Of a stretch of 64,000 nucleotides of DNA, positions 41,831 through 51,924 are shown in pieces (position 1 is the first letter of the stretch; the number at the start of each line of letters is the position of its first letter). The notes below the pieces were generated by a model. The model ran no database searches. It had not been told where the DNA came from and saw nothing but the letters and a program-made list of their open reading frames with translations. Position numbers and translations under genes: made by a program. The DNA is taken from NCBI RefSeq assembly GCF_036511935.1, contig NZ_AP028878.1, positions 4,092,001 to 4,156,000 of the forward strand, given 5' to 3'. The stretch is from Marinobacter nanhaiticus D15-8W. Its GTDB lineage: Bacteria > Pseudomonadota > Gammaproteobacteria > Pseudomonadales > Oleiphilaceae.

Positions 41831-41864
41831 TATGCGCATAGAGGTATGGCTTGACGCGGGTCAA
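41831..41864. promoter_or_regulatory. Two palindromes between cbpA and the motor-like operon
   Basis: The 275-base divergent region 41735-42009 has TATGCGCATA (41831-41840) and TTGAC-GCGG-GTCAA (41851-41864). Either may be an operator for cbpA or for the DUF3348 operon. No clear sigma-70 promoter with normal spacing was found. Confidence 0.35.
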
Positions 41865-42009
41865 AGATTGAGCGGAAAGTCACGCTGCTCGCCGGGGGAG
41901 GCCAAAGGTAACTTTCGTACGCTGGCGTTGGCCGGGGTAGGTCCGTAAACTAGGGCCGCCCCGATTGTCGGGCATTCTTCGCGACCATTTCCCAGACGAA
42001 TCACCCACC

Positions 42010-42720
42010 ATGAGCCAAGGTATTTCTGCCAATCCAGGGGCGTCCTCGGCCAGATTGACGCAGTTGCTGACTGCCGCTGGCGCGCCAGCGCGCAAAGATG
42101 TGCTGCCGTGTTTCGGGGAGCGGTTGAGTCGCCTGTTTGGGCTCGGGGACACGATGAAGCTGGACGCCGCACTCGCCTATCGCATCCGGCAACCCGCTAC
42201 ACCCCAGCCCGCTACACCCCAGAGAGCGGCCCTGGAACGTCTTGTGCAGGAACTCGCGAGTATCCAGCGGCTTTTGGTCAGGCGGATTCGCGGGTATGGG
42301 ACCGATATCGACATCGAGGGTCAGTTGACGGCAGAACCTTATTCTCAGGCCTTGCTGACGACCCAGCGCAAGATAGCCGCCACAACCCGACAATTCAGGG
42401 ACAAGGTCCGGAGTACCCTGAAAGATCAGGGACAGGACCTGGCCCGGCTCGCAGAGGTGGATGCCGTGTTCGATCACACCATGGCCGGCTATACCGTCCA
42501 ATGTTTTTCCCGAGTTTCCACGGTGCTGGAACAGCGTTTCCAGGCCCTCGAATCCGCCTCTACCCAAGCAGCCGATCCGGGTTCCGAACCCGACGATTGG
42601 CTCCGCCGTTACTGCGAGGATACGCAGAACCTTCTACTCGCCGAACTGGATGTTCGGCTGGAGCCGGTGCTGGGTCTGTTGGAGGCTTTCCACAACGAGA
42701 TTAGTCAAACCCATGAGTAA
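42010..42720 (+). CDS. DUF3348 protein, first gene of a ZorAB-like motor operon
   Basis: A 236-aa soluble, mostly helical protein with no signal or membrane segment. It matches the DUF3348 family by its start ('SSARLTQLLTAAG', 'FGERLSRLFGLGDTMKLDAALAY') and the central 'LERLVQELASIQRLLVRRI'. It is always or nearly always found next to DUF802 genes in Pseudomonas, Xanthomonas and Burkholderia, as here. No enzyme motif is seen. A 15-base tandem duplication inserts an extra PATPQ at about residues 62-71. The Shine-Dalgarno at 42010 is weak. Its last 8 bases overlap the next gene (ATGAGTAA). The role is unknown; it is probably a cytoplasmic partner of the membrane motor. Confidence 0.82.
   Translation: MSQGISANPGASSARLTQLLTAAGAPARKDVLPCFGERLSRLFGLGDTMKLDAALAYRIRQPATPQPATPQRAALERLVQELASIQRLLVRRIRGYGTDIDIEGQLTAEPYSQALLTTQRKIAATTRQFRDKVRSTLKDQGQDLARLAEVDAVFDHTMAGYTVQCFSRVSTVLEQRFQALESASTQAADPGSEPDDWLRRYCEDTQNLLLAELDVRLEPVLGLLEAFHNEISQTHE
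42193..42222 (+). repeat. 15-bp tandem duplication within DUF3348 gene
   Basis: CCCGCTACACCCCAG occurs twice in direct succession (42193-42207, 42208-42222), encoding PATPQ-PATPQ without changing frame. Confidence 0.9.
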
Positions 42721-44791
42721 ACTCTTCTTTATCCTCGCCTTCGCGATCGGCGCCGCTGTCGCGGCGTGGATCGGCGCAGGCTTTGTCGGCTCGGATCGTC
42801 TGGCCCTGGCCTTTACGGGCCTGATTGCCCTGGTCTTCGCCCTTGGCTTCTACGAATTGATCGGATTCCGTAGCACGACGGCCCGGCTCTCAGAACGCCT
42901 GGACCAGACGCCCACCGGTGAGGATCAACTGGAACGCTGGCTGGAAGGGCTGCCCGAACCCATCCAGTTTGCGGTACAACGCCGCCTGGAAGGCCACGAT
43001 GCGGCTCTCCCCGGTCCGCAACTGACACCCTATCTCACCGGTCTGCTGGTTATGCTGGGCCTGCTGGGCACCTTTGCCGGCATGATCGTCACCCTCGGTG
43101 GCGCCGCATCCGCCCTCGACGGGAGCACCGAGCTCAGCGCAATCCGGAGCGCCCTTGCAGCGCCCATTGCCGGGCTGAGCCTGGCGTTCGGCACGTCGAT
43201 CGCGGGCATCGCCACCTCCGCCATGCTGGGTCTGGCTTCTACCCTGAGCCGGCGGGACCGCCTGCAAGCTTCCCGCAAGCTGGACCGTAAACTCCACCAG
43301 AAGCTGTATCACCTTTCCGCGGACTACCAGCGTCACGAGGCGTTCAGCGCCCTGCAGTCCCAGGCGAAGGCGCTACCGGAACTGACCTCCACCATGACGA
43401 CCTTGCTGCAGAGGATGGAACACCTCGGGGAACGGTTGGAACAGAACCTCACACGCAACCAGCAGTCATTCCATGATGCCGTGGGTGATCAATACAAAGC
43501 GTTGGCGGACACCGTGGCGCACTCCCTGAAAGACGCCCTGGATTCCAGTTCGCGGCTCGCCGCAGAGCGGATTGAGCCCATTGTCGATAACGCCATGGAG
43601 CGACTGAGGACTGATACCGAGAAGGTGCAAAAAGATTGGACTACGGCGTCGAAAGAGACGCTCACCAACCTGGCTGAGACCTTCCAGGCAACCACTGCCG
43701 AGGCCGGCGAGCGCTGGCAGCAGAATCTGGAAATACAGCAACGGACAAGCGCCGAACATCAGCGTGCCATCGAGCAAAGCGGCGAAGAGAGCCGAAAGGA
43801 GACGCTGGCGCTGGTCCAGCAGTGGCTTACCGACATGCAGACGCAACAACAGGCCCAACAGGACCGGTTCCAGAAGCAACTCGAAGCTGCCGGCGAACAG
43901 CTTCAAAAAGCCTGCGAGCATCAGACGGATCAATGGCAGACGGGACTCGAACGCCAACAGACCGCCAGCGAAACGCTGCTGAAGGATCTGGGCCAGACGC
44001 TGACAAATTACCAGGCACGTTTTGAGTCGAACGCGGACATACTGGTCAGCAACCAAACGTCAGGCATCGAAAGCCTGACGAACACCATCAGAGAACAGCT
44101 ATCCTCTCTCCGCGATCAGGAAGCTGATCGCATTGAAGCTGCCAACGATCGCCTGGAATCACTTGAAGCCCGCGCCGCCAAACATCTCACCGAACTGGGG
44201 ACAGCGCTCGAGGCGCCGATGACTCGACTCATCGAAACGGCATCCGAGACACCCAAGGCTGCGGCGGAAGTTATCCGGCAACTGCAGACCGAGAGCATCC
44301 GCAATAGCGAGCGGGAAAACGAGTTGCTGGAGGAACGGCAACGCCTCCTGCAGCAGCTGGATCGTCTGCTCGAAACCCAGCGTACCCAGGCCGAAGACCA
44401 ACGCCAGGCGATCGATACCCTCGTCGCCGGAGCCGGCGAAACCCTGGATGGCATCAGCGACCGCTTCAACACCCTTATCCAGGAACAGGGCGAGCAACTG
44501 GCGAAACTGGCCGAGGACGTCTCTGGAAGTGGCCAGGAAGTCGGTGCCCTCAGCGAGGCATTCCAGACCGCGGTGGAACGCTTCAGCCAGTCCAACGCCC
44601 AGCTTCAGGAAAGCCTGACCAACATCCAGAAGGCCCTGGAGAGTGCCAGTACACGCCATGACGAGCAGCTCGCCTACTATGTTGCCCAAGCCCGGGAAGT
44701 CATCGACCTGAGTGTCAGCTCCCAGAAAGACGTCATCGATGCCGTGGCCGCGCTGCAATCCGAACAGCCTGGAAACAGCAAGGCCAACTGA
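42713..44791 (+). CDS. DUF802 MotA/ExbB/ZorA-like protein with long coiled coil
   Basis: A 692-aa inner-membrane protein starting at the ATG at 42713 inside the DUF3348 stop. Four hydrophobic segments lie at about 4-25, 31-51, 106-130 and 150-177. The last two carry the MotA/TolQ/ExbB pattern: 'TGLLVMLGLLGTFAGMIVTL' and 'IRSALAAPIAGLSLAFGTSI'. From about 185 to the end the protein is a Gln/Glu/Leu/Ala-rich coiled coil with the DUF802 repeats ('GERWQQNLEIQQ', 'DQWQTGLERQQT'), about 500 residues, projecting into the cytoplasm. Pore-forming half of a 5:2-type ion-driven motor by homology to ZorA/MotA. It overlaps the next gene by one base (TGATG). Confidence 0.85.
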   Translation: MSKLFFILAFAIGAAVAAWIGAGFVGSDRLALAFTGLIALVFALGFYELIGFRSTTARLSERLDQTPTGEDQLERWLEGLPEPIQFAVQRRLEGHDAALPGPQLTPYLTGLLVMLGLLGTFAGMIVTLGGAASALDGSTELSAIRSALAAPIAGLSLAFGTSIAGIATSAMLGLASTLSRRDRLQASRKLDRKLHQKLYHLSADYQRHEAFSALQSQAKALPELTSTMTTLLQRMEHLGERLEQNLTRNQQSFHDAVGDQYKALADTVAHSLKDALDSSSRLAAERIEPIVDNAMERLRTDTEKVQKDWTTASKETLTNLAETFQATTAEAGERWQQNLEIQQRTSAEHQRAIEQSGEESRKETLALVQQWLTDMQTQQQAQQDRFQKQLEAAGEQLQKACEHQTDQWQTGLERQQTASETLLKDLGQTLTNYQARFESNADILVSNQTSGIESLTNTIREQLSSLRDQEADRIEAANDRLESLEARAAKHLTELGTALEAPMTRLIETASETPKAAAEVIRQLQTESIRNSERENELLEERQRLLQQLDRLLETQRTQAEDQRQAIDTLVAGAGETLDGISDRFNTLIQEQGEQLAKLAEDVSGSGQEVGALSEAFQTAVERFSQSNAQLQESLTNIQKALESASTRHDEQLAYYVAQAREVIDLSVSSQKDVIDAVAALQSEQPGNSKAN

Positions 44792-45447
44792 TGGAAGAGC
44801 TTCACGACAGCGAACAGCAGTCGACGCCGGTCTGGGCGATCTTCTCAGATCTGATGGCCGCGCTCGTCGGCATACTCGTGCTGGTTCTGGTCTGGGTTAT
44901 TGGCGTGCAACTGGAACTCAGTCAGTCCCTGGCCGAAGAAAAGGAGCGCCGTGTGGCGGAAGAGCAAAAGCGTGTCGCGCTTGAGCAGGCGCTACAGGAT
45001 CCGCTGACGAGGGGGCTTGTCACCTTCCGGGACGGGCGTATCGGCATCAGTGGAAACGTGCTGTTCGAGTTGAACTCGGACCAGCTCCAGGCAGAAGGCG
45101 AAGAGGTGCTCCAGACGCTGGTTGAGCCGCTCGAAACCTACCTTGAACACCATAACGAACTGCTGATGGTAAGCGGGTTCACCGACGATCTGCCCATTCA
45201 TACCGGAAATCGTTATGGCGACAATTGGGGACTTTCGGCACAGCGCGCCCTGACCGTGACTCGCGCGCTGATCGATAAAGGTCTGCCGAAGGATCGCGTC
45301 TTTGCGGCAGCCTTCGGTGCCCAGCACCCGGTCGTTCCCAACGACGATGCAGAGTCCCGCGCCCGCAACCGGCGTGTTGAAATCAGCACTGTACCGCGTC
45401 CTGAACTGACCGAATCTGAAGCTCCCCAAACCGCCAATGACGACTGA
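44791..45447 (+). CDS. MotB/ZorB-like OmpA-domain protein
   Basis: A 218-aa protein. A single membrane helix (about 14-38) follows a short cytoplasmic tail and carries an Asp at position 20 in 'IFSDLMAALVGILVLVLV', the same place as the proton-carrying Asp of MotB ('DLMTALM'). A short helical linker (40-70) leads to a C-terminal OmpA/peptidoglycan-binding domain (about 85-205: 'VLFELNSDQLQAEGEEVL', 'MVSGFTDDLPI', 'SAQRALTVTRALIDKGL', 'RARNRRVEI'). It is the wall-anchored half of a stator-like motor with the DUF802 protein. Its end overlaps the next gene by 11 bases. Confidence 0.88.
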   Translation: MEELHDSEQQSTPVWAIFSDLMAALVGILVLVLVWVIGVQLELSQSLAEEKERRVAEEQKRVALEQALQDPLTRGLVTFRDGRIGISGNVLFELNSDQLQAEGEEVLQTLVEPLETYLEHHNELLMVSGFTDDLPIHTGNRYGDNWGLSAQRALTVTRALIDKGLPKDRVFAAAFGAQHPVVPNDDAESRARNRRVEISTVPRPELTESEAPQTANDD

Positions 45448-46054
45448 ATCCTTACCTCAGGCATCGCCCCGGGAGCGGCTCGACCAATTGCGGCTCGATG
45501 GCGCCGACGCTGTCGATCCCGTTCGATTCCGTTATCTGGACGCGCTAGAGCGGCGGCTCAGCGAGCGGGGGCTTCAGCAGGGACGCCATTGGGACAAGTT
45601 GCGGCAGGGTCTGGCTGACTACGATACGAAACAGCCGCAGATCAGCGGTAATAAGCCGGACGAACACCCATCAGCGAAGTCGACGCCCTTGTCGGAACTG
45701 ACCGCGCTGCTTGATAGCCTGTTGTCCAAGCCAGCGGTCCGGAAAACCTCACCCCTGGTTGAACTGCTCGCGAACGATGAAGGCAACGCCGACGGAGCGA
45801 TAGCGCCTTCGGGTTCACCGCGACCGCTCAAGGCTGCCATGCGAGCCCGCGCCCTTGAGGACGAAAGGGTGCTGGAACGTCGAATCCGCTCCGCTATCGA
45901 ACAGTCTCCCGCAAACGCCGGACCAATGAACGCGCACAGGCTCGTCAGTCGGGCGCTGGGCGAACTTCAGCGGCTTTCACCGGCTTACCTGAAGCGGTTT
46001 GCAAGCTATACCGACCTATTGCAGTCGTTGGAAAAGCTCAACGTCAAAAGCTGA
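45437..46054 (+). CDS. DUF2894 protein, last gene of the motor-like operon
   Basis: A 205-aa soluble protein matching DUF2894: N-terminal 'RLDQLRLDGADAVDPVRFRYLDALERRL', a low-complexity linker (65-125) and a conserved end ('PMNAHRLVSRALGELQRLSP', 'YLKRFASYTDLLQSLEKL'). No enzymatic motif, signal or membrane helix. The ATG at 45437 lies within the OmpA-domain gene. Constant association with DUF3348/DUF802 suggests that it is a cytoplasmic component bound to the DUF802 coiled coil. The function is unknown. Confidence 0.82.
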   Translation: MTTESLPQASPRERLDQLRLDGADAVDPVRFRYLDALERRLSERGLQQGRHWDKLRQGLADYDTKQPQISGNKPDEHPSAKSTPLSELTALLDSLLSKPAVRKTSPLVELLANDEGNADGAIAPSGSPRPLKAAMRARALEDERVLERRIRSAIEQSPANAGPMNAHRLVSRALGELQRLSPAYLKRFASYTDLLQSLEKLNVKS

Positions 46055-46099
46055 TCTGGCGAAACAACGAGCGGCAGGGTAATTTCCTGGGAAGGGAGG

Positions 46100-46138
46100 G
46101 AGCCCCCAGGAATGGTCCCTGAGGGCTCAGTACTGCTA
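46100..46138. terminator. Hairpin between DUF2894 and fba (convergent)
   Basis: GAGCCC/GGGCTC stem with inner partial pairing, in the 85-base space between two convergent genes; a probable shared terminator. Confidence 0.5.
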
Positions 46139-46139
46139 T

Positions 46140-47204
46140 TTACTTCACTTTCGGATCCAGTTCGCCCGCGGCGTAACGCTCGAACATCCGCTCGAGGCTG
46201 ATCGGCTTGATCTTGCTGGCGTTGCCGGCCGTACCGAAGGCTTCGTAGCGCGCCATACAGATCTCGCTCATGGCCTTGACCGATTCCTTCAGGTATTTGC
46301 GCGGATCGAACTCGGCGGGGTTCTGGGCCAGGAAGCGACGGATCGCACCGGTGGACGCCAGACGCAGGTCGGTATCGATGTTGACCTTACGCACGCCGTG
46401 CTTGATACCTTCAACGATTTCCTCGACCGGCACGCCGTAGGTTTCCGGGATCTCACCACCGTACTGGTTGATGATTTCCAGCCAGTCCTGGGGAACGGAG
46501 CTGGAGCCGTGCATGACCAGATGGGTGTCCGGGATGCGGGCGTGGATCTTCTTGATCTGTTCGATGGCCAAAATGTCGCCGGTCGGCGGACGGGTGAACT
46601 TGTAGGCGCCGTGACTGGTGCCGATGGCGATAGCCAGGGCGTCGACCTGGGTCTTCTTGACGAAGTCGGCGGCCTCTTCCGGGTCGGTCAGCATTTGGCT
46701 ATGGTCCAGTGTGCCTTCCGCGCCGATGCCATCTTCTTCGCCGGCCTGGCCGGTTTCCAGGGAGCCCAGGCAACCCAGCTCACCTTCGACGGAAACGCCA
46801 CAGGCGTGGGCCATTTCCACGGTACGACGGGTGACATCGACGTTGTACTCATAATCGGTCGGTGTCTTGCCGTCTTCACCCAGGGAGCCGTCCATCATGA
46901 CGGAGCTGAAACCCAACTGGATGGAGCGCTGGCACACGGACGGGCTGGTGCCGTGGTCCTGGTGCATGACTACAGGAATGTGCGGAAATTCTTCAACCGC
47001 AGCCAGGATTAGATGGCGCAGGAATGGTGCACCGGCGTATTTACGCGCACCCGCAGAGGCCTGGACGATAACCGGGGAATCGGTCTTGTCGGCGGCTTCC
47101 ATGATCGCACGCATCTGTTCCAGGTTGTTGACGTTATATGCGGGAACGCCGTAACCATGCTCTGCGGCGTGGTCCAGCAGCTGGCGCATTGAGATAAGGG
47201 CCAT
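46140..47204 (-). CDS. fba: Fructose-bisphosphate aldolase, class II
   Basis: Zinc-dependent aldolase interconverting fructose 1,6-bisphosphate with dihydroxyacetone phosphate and glyceraldehyde 3-phosphate. At 354 aa it is of the Calvin-cycle-type subgroup common in pseudomonads. The catalytic/zinc segment is '[11 protein letters not shown]' (D83, H84); '[12 protein letters not shown]' and '[10 protein letters not shown]' carry further ligands, and '[13 protein letters not shown]' is the phosphate-binding part. Last gene of tkt-epd-pgk-fba. Confidence 0.96.
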   Translation of the reverse strand: MALISMRQLLDHAAEHGYGVPAYNVNNLEQMRAIMEAADKTDSPVIVQASAGARKYAGAPFLRHLILAAVEEFPHIPVVMHQDHGTSPSVCQRSIQLGFSSVMMDGSLGEDGKTPTDYEYNVDVTRRTVEMAHACGVSVEGELGCLGSLETGQAGEEDGIGAEGTLDHSQMLTDPEEAADFVKKTQVDALAIAIGTSHGAYKFTRPPTGDILAIEQIKKIHARIPDTHLVMHGSSSVPQDWLEIINQYGGEIPETYGVPVEEIVEGIKHGVRKVNIDTDLRLASTGAIRRFLAQNPAEFDPRKYLKESVKAMSEICMARYEAFGTAGNASKIKPISLERMFERYAAGELDPKVK

Positions 47205-47243
47205 CGGGTCGTCTCCTTAGTAATACAAGTCGGATATACAGTC

Positions 47244-48404
47244 TTACTCGCCGCGCTCTTCCAGTACCGCGACCGCAGGCAGGGTCTTGCCTTCAACAAA
47301 CTCGAGGAAGGCACCGCCACCCGTCGAGATATACGAGATCTTCTCACTCACGCCGTACTTGTCCACGGCAGCAACGGTATCGCCGCCGCCGGCGAGGGAG
47401 AAGGCATCACTCTGTGCAATGGCATCGGCCAGGGCCTTGGTGCCGTTGCCGAACTGGTCGAATTCGAAAACGCCCACCGGGCCATTCCAGAGAATGGTCT
47501 TCGCGTTCTTGAGCAGCTCCGCAAACTGACCTGCAGTTTCCGGGCCGACGTCGAGGATCATGTCGTCGTCGGTGACATCGGAGATATTCTTGGTGGTCGC
47601 GGTGGCATTCTCATCGAACTCAGGGGCCACGACAACATCAACCGGCAGGGGAATCTCGACACGGGAGGCAATATCCTTGGCGGTATCGATCAGGTCATGT
47701 TCGCACAAGGACTTGCCCACCGGGTGGCCGGCCGCCGCTAGGAAGGTATTGGCGATGCCGCCGCCGACGATGATCTGGTCACAGACCTCTTCCAGGGCAT
47801 TGAGGACATCCAGTTTGGTCGACACCTTGGAACCACCGACGATGGCCACCACCGGCTTCGCGGGATTGTCCAGCGCCTGGCTCAGCGCCTCCAGCTCGGC
47901 CGCCAGCAGCGGTCCAGCGCAGGCTTCCGGTGCAAATTTAGCCACGCCGTGCGTCGAGGCCTGGGCGCGGTGGGCGGTGCCGAAGGCATCCATCACGTAG
48001 AGATCGCACAAGGCCGCATACTTGCGGGACAGGTCCTCGTCATCCTTTTTCTCGCCCTTGTTGAAGCGGACGTTCTCGAACAGGACCACTTCGCCGTCGG
48101 CCACGTCGACGCCGTCCAGGTAATCCTTGATCAGGCGCACCGGCTGACCCAGCACTTCGCCCAAGTGGTCGGCTACCGGCTTCATGGACGACGCTTCGTC
48201 GAACACACCTTCTTCGGGGCGGCCCAGGTGGGACATCAGCATCACCTTGGCGCCGGCGTCCCGGGCCGCCTTGATGGTCGGCAGGGAGGCGCGGATACGG
48301 GCATCGCTGGTGACTTTGCCGTCCTTGACCGGTACGTTCAGATCCTCACGGATCAGGACGCGCTTGCCCGCCAGATCCAGTTCAGTCATCTTCTTGATGG
48401 TCAT
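47244..48404 (-). CDS. pgk: Phosphoglycerate kinase
   Basis: Transfers phosphate from 1,3-bisphosphoglycerate to ADP. 386 aa, usual length. Substrate-side motif '[14 protein letters not shown]' at residues 16-29 and 'HLGRPEEG'; nucleotide side '[15 protein letters not shown]' and the C-terminal '[16 protein letters not shown]'. AAGGA lies seven bases before the ATG. It is between epd and fba. Confidence 0.97.
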   Translation of the reverse strand: MTIKKMTELDLAGKRVLIREDLNVPVKDGKVTSDARIRASLPTIKAARDAGAKVMLMSHLGRPEEGVFDEASSMKPVADHLGEVLGQPVRLIKDYLDGVDVADGEVVLFENVRFNKGEKKDDEDLSRKYAALCDLYVMDAFGTAHRAQASTHGVAKFAPEACAGPLLAAELEALSQALDNPAKPVVAIVGGSKVSTKLDVLNALEEVCDQIIVGGGIANTFLAAAGHPVGKSLCEHDLIDTAKDIASRVEIPLPVDVVVAPEFDENATATTKNISDVTDDDMILDVGPETAGQFAELLKNAKTILWNGPVGVFEFDQFGNGTKALADAIAQSDAFSLAGGGDTVAAVDKYGVSEKISYISTGGGAFLEFVEGKTLPAVAVLEERGE

Positions 48405-48471
48405 GAAACTTTCCTTTTTTCAAGTCGTTATAAGCGTTGCAAAAAGTCGGGACGTTGTTGAAAACATGTAT

Positions 48472-49500
48472 TCAATGAGATTCGACAAAGCGGGACAGCC
48501 AACTGCCACTGACGTCGAGCATGCGGTTGGCAAAGCCCCATTCGTTATCAAACCAGCACAGTACCTTTACCATCCGGCCACCACTGACCCGTGTCTGGCC
48601 ACCATCGACAATGACCGAGCGCGGGTCATGGTTGAAATCAGCGCTCGCCAGCGGCTCGTCGGTGTAGCCAACGATGCCCTTGAGCGATCCTTTGGCGCAC
48701 TCGCGGATGATGCTATTCACCGTCGCCACGTCGGTGGCCTTCGACACATTAACGGTCATGTCGATGGCAGACACGTTAAGGGTAGGCACGCGCATGGCCA
48801 CCGCGCTGAAGCGATCTTTCATATTGGGCAGCAGACGCTCGATGCCGCGCGCCAATCCGGTGTCCACCGGAACGATGTTGTGCAGCGCGCTACGGGTGCG
48901 GCGCAGGTCATGGTGGTGGTAGGCGTCGATCACCGGCTGGTCGTTCATCGCCGCATGGATGGTAGTGATGGCGCCCTGCTCCACCCCCAGCGCGTTGTCC
49001 AGCGCCTGGATCACCGGCACCACACAGTTGGTGGTGCACGACGCATTGGAGACGATGCGGTCCTCCGCCGCCAGGTCGCCCTCGTTGATACCGAAAACGA
49101 TGGTGCGATCCACATCCGGTTCGGCCGGTTGGGAAAAGAGCACCCGGCCAGCACCGGCCCGAAGGTGTTCCTGCGCGGTATCCCGATCACTGAAGGCGCC
49201 GGTACATTCCAGTACCAGATCCACTTGCATATCGGCCCAGGGTAGATCTCCCGGCTGGCTCGAACGCAGCACCTGGATTTCGTCCCCGTTGACCACCATA
49301 CCGGTGGTACTCGTTTCCACGTCACCACGGAAGCGGCCATGGGTAGAGTCGTAGCGGGTCAGGTGGGCAATGGTTTCCAGATCAGACAACTCGTTAATCG
49401 CCACAACCTGCAGGGAATCCCGATAGCCGTTCTCATAGAGTGCACGCAGGACACACTGGCCGATACGGCCATAGCCATTAATTGCCAGACGATATGCCAT
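48472..49500 (-). CDS. epd: Erythrose-4-phosphate dehydrogenase
   Basis: NAD-dependent GAPDH-family enzyme oxidising erythrose 4-phosphate to 4-phosphoerythronate, the entry to the DXP-type pyridoxal phosphate route. 342 aa with Rossmann motif '[15 protein letters not shown]', catalytic C155 in '[12 protein letters not shown]' and the Epd-type segment '[20 protein letters not shown]' in place of the GAPDH sequence. Position between tkt and pgk is the classical Epd location, supporting Epd over GapA; some GAPDH activity cannot be excluded. Confidence 0.88.
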   Translation of the reverse strand: MAYRLAINGYGRIGQCVLRALYENGYRDSLQVVAINELSDLETIAHLTRYDSTHGRFRGDVETSTTGMVVNGDEIQVLRSSQPGDLPWADMQVDLVLECTGAFSDRDTAQEHLRAGAGRVLFSQPAEPDVDRTIVFGINEGDLAAEDRIVSNASCTTNCVVPVIQALDNALGVEQGAITTIHAAMNDQPVIDAYHHHDLRRTRSALHNIVPVDTGLARGIERLLPNMKDRFSAVAMRVPTLNVSAIDMTVNVSKATDVATVNSIIRECAKGSLKGIVGYTDEPLASADFNHDPRSVIVDGGQTRVSGGRMVKVLCWFDNEWGFANRMLDVSGSWLSRFVESH

Positions 49501-49583
49501 GAAGTGGAGCGATCTCCCCTAAGAGAAGGAAAGGCCGCCGCGCGCGCGACGGCCCATGGTCGGTCTTTATTAGTTCGTCAGCC

Positions 49584-51584
49584 TTAATTATCGAGCAGTT
49601 CCTGCGCGACGGAAACGACATTGTCGACGGTAAAGCCGAAGTACTTGAACAGCTCGCCCGCCGGCGCGGATTCACCGAAGCTGGTCATACCGACGATACG
49701 GCCGTCCAGACCCACGTACTTGTACCAGTAGTCCGCGTAGCCGGCTTCGATGGCAACCCTGTTGGTCACATCCAGCGGCAGCACCTGCTGCTTGTACTTG
49801 GCGTCCTGCTCGTCGAAGACTTCCGCAGAAGGCATGGAAACGACACGAACCTTATGGCCCTGTTCCCGCAACGTGTTGGCGGACTCCTGGGCCAGGGACA
49901 CTTCGGAACCGGTGGCAATCAGGATCAGGTCCGGCCGGCCGCTGTCGTCGGAGAGGATGTACGCGCCTTTGGCTGCGTCCGCAAGCTGCTCGTCATCACG
50001 ATCCTGGTGCGGCAGCCCCTGGCGGGAGAAGACCAGCGCGCTCGGGCCGTCGGTACGCTCCAGCGCACTTTTCCAGGCGATAGCGGATTCCACCGCATCG
50101 GCGGGACGCCAGACGTGCATGTTTGGCGTGCTGCGCAGGGCGGTGAGTTGCTCGATAGGCTGGTGCGTGGGGCCGTCCTCGCCCAGACCGATAGAGTCGT
50201 GCGTGAACACGAAGATGGAACGCTGCTTCATCAGCGCCGCCATACGCACGGCATTGCGGCAGTACTCCATGAAGATCAGGAAGGTGGCGCCATAGGGCAC
50301 GAAGCCGCCGTGCAGGGCGATACCGTTCATGATTGCCGCCATGCCAAATTCGCGGACACCGTAGTAGAGGTAGTTGCCGCTGGCGTCGTCCTTGTTGATG
50401 CCCTTGCTGCCATCCCAGATGGTCAGGTTGGAGCCGGCCAGGTCGGCGGAGCCGCCGAGCAGTTCCGGCAGCATCGGGCCGTAGGCGTTCAGGGTGTTCT
50501 GGGAGGCCTTGCGACTGGCGACGGTCTCGCCTTTTTCCTGGCATTCACGGATGTAGGCATCGGCCTTCTCGGCGAAGTTGGCCGGCAGGTCGCCCTTCAT
50601 ACGGCGTTCCAGCTCAGCCGCCAGTTCCGGGTGGGCGCTCTTGTAGGCGGCGAATGCTTCGTTCCAGGTTTTCTGCGCGGCGGCACCTTTTTCGCGGGCG
50701 TTCCAGGCGGCGTAGATATCGTCCGGCACTTCGAAGTCGCCATAGTTCCAGCCCAGGTTCTCGCGGGCGGCAATGATTTCAGCCTCGCCCAGGGCGGAGC
50801 CGTGGCAGCTCTCGGTGCCCTGCTTGTTGGGGGCACCGAAGCCGATGATGGTCTTGCAGCAGATCAGGGTGGGCTGATCTGTGTTGGCTCGACCGAATTC
50901 GATAGCGCGGCGCACTTCCTCCGCGCTGTGGCCGTCTACGTCTGGGATGACCTGCCAGCCGTAAGACTCGAAACGCTTGGGGGTGTCGTCGGTGAACCAG
51001 CCGTCCACTTCACCGTCGATGGAGATACCGTTGTCGTCGTAGAAGAAGATCAGCTTGCCCAGGCCCAGGGTGCCGGCCAGGGAGCAGACTTCGTGTGAGA
51101 TGCCTTCCATCAGGCAGCCGTCCCCCAGGAATGCGTAGGTATAGTGGTCGACAATGTTGTGACCGTCGCGATTGAACTGCGCGCCCAGGGCCTTTTCGGC
51201 AATGGCGAAACCCACCGCGTTGGCGATGCCCTGCCCCAGCGGGCCGGTGGTGGTTTCTATGCCGGGGGTGTAGCCGTATTCCGGGTGGCCCGGGGTCTTG
51301 CTGTGCAGTTGACGGAAATTCTTGATGTCATCCAGGGAGACGTCGTAGCCGCTCAGGTGCAGCAGCGAGTACTGCAGCATGGAGCCGTGGCCGTTGGACA
51401 GGATGAAACGATCCCGGTTGGGCCACTTGGGGTCCGCCGGGTTGTGGCTCAGGTAGTCGTTCCAGAGCACTTCGGCGATGTCCGCCATGCCCATCGGTGC
51501 GCCCGGGTGACCGGAGTTGGCCTTCTGGACCGCATCCATGCTGAGCGCGCGAATGGCATTGGCTAGATCTTTACGGGAGGGCAT
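49584..51584 (-). CDS. tkt: Transketolase
   Basis: ThDP-dependent transfer of two-carbon units in the pentose phosphate pathway. The ATG at 51584 ([12 protein letters not shown], 666 aa) has GGAG seven bases upstream and gives the normal length; the longer frame adds 28 non-family residues. Motifs are '[19 protein letters not shown]', ThDP-binding '[12 protein letters not shown]' and '[14 protein letters not shown]', with '[16 protein letters not shown]' in the Pyr domain. It heads the minus-strand run tkt-epd-pgk-fba, supplying erythrose 4-phosphate next to Epd. Confidence 0.96.
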   Translation of the reverse strand: MPSRKDLANAIRALSMDAVQKANSGHPGAPMGMADIAEVLWNDYLSHNPADPKWPNRDRFILSNGHGSMLQYSLLHLSGYDVSLDDIKNFRQLHSKTPGHPEYGYTPGIETTTGPLGQGIANAVGFAIAEKALGAQFNRDGHNIVDHYTYAFLGDGCLMEGISHEVCSLAGTLGLGKLIFFYDDNGISIDGEVDGWFTDDTPKRFESYGWQVIPDVDGHSAEEVRRAIEFGRANTDQPTLICCKTIIGFGAPNKQGTESCHGSALGEAEIIAARENLGWNYGDFEVPDDIYAAWNAREKGAAAQKTWNEAFAAYKSAHPELAAELERRMKGDLPANFAEKADAYIRECQEKGETVASRKASQNTLNAYGPMLPELLGGSADLAGSNLTIWDGSKGINKDDASGNYLYYGVREFGMAAIMNGIALHGGFVPYGATFLIFMEYCRNAVRMAALMKQRSIFVFTHDSIGLGEDGPTHQPIEQLTALRSTPNMHVWRPADAVESAIAWKSALERTDGPSALVFSRQGLPHQDRDDEQLADAAKGAYILSDDSGRPDLILIATGSEVSLAQESANTLREQGHKVRVVSMPSAEVFDEQDAKYKQQVLPLDVTNRVAIEAGYADYWYKYVGLDGRIVGMTSFGESAPAGELFKYFGFTVDNVVSVAQELLDN

Positions 51585-51862
51585 CAGTAATCTCCAAGGA
51601 TGTGCAACGGCTTGAAATATTGGGCAAACGAACCGCACGACCGGTCCGCCAACACGGTCAGGAATCAAGAAGGCGCATATTTTCGCCGATTAGGGAGGTG
51701 ATGGGCAAATGCCTGGCGAGCTGAACGCGGGAAATTCCCCAACAACGGACAAGCCAAGCCTGCGGCCTTAAAAATAAGCCCTTTTACTTCAGCGACTTTC
51801 GACTGCTCGAACCTTGCAAAACCGGGCTTTGTCAAAGCCGGTCAAAACATTACTCCAAACCT

Positions 51863-51882
51863 ATATCAAAATTTTTTGATAT
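51863..51882. promoter_or_regulatory. Operator palindrome upstream of the ArsR-methyltransferase regulator
   Basis: ATATCAAAATTTTTTGATAT: 9-base arms ATATCAAAA/TTTTGATAT perfectly inverted. It ends 5 bases before the -35 of the downstream promoter and lies between divergent tkt and the regulator. Its form fits an ArsR-type dimer site. Autoregulation by the downstream protein is inferred. The rest of 51585-51862 holds no gene. Confidence 0.7.
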
Positions 51883-51887
51883 TGTTA

Positions 51888-51916
51888 TTGACCCCCTTAC
51901 TTCAGCTCCCTACACT
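51888..51916 (+). promoter_or_regulatory. Promoter of the regulator gene
   Basis: TTGACC (51888-51893), 17-base spacer, TACACT (51911-51916). The start codon is at 51925, only nine bases after the -10, so the transcript would be leaderless or nearly so. Confidence 0.6.
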
Positions 51917-51924
51917 TCGCCTTT

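Noticed and set aside
42713..45447. A complete Zorya defence system
   Set aside because: The ZorA- and ZorB-like proteins are present, but no ZorC, ZorD helicase or ZorE nuclease lies beside them. The neighbours are DUF3348, DUF2894, cbpA and fba, and the region is not a defence island.
48472..49500. GapA-type glyceraldehyde-3-phosphate dehydrogenase
   Set aside because: The segment after the active-site region ([13 protein letters not shown]) and the tkt-epd-pgk order favour Epd.
49854..51098. 414-aa plus-strand frame opposite tkt
   Set aside because: Long because of GC-rich codons in tkt; no recognisable domain, and transketolase on the other strand is certain.
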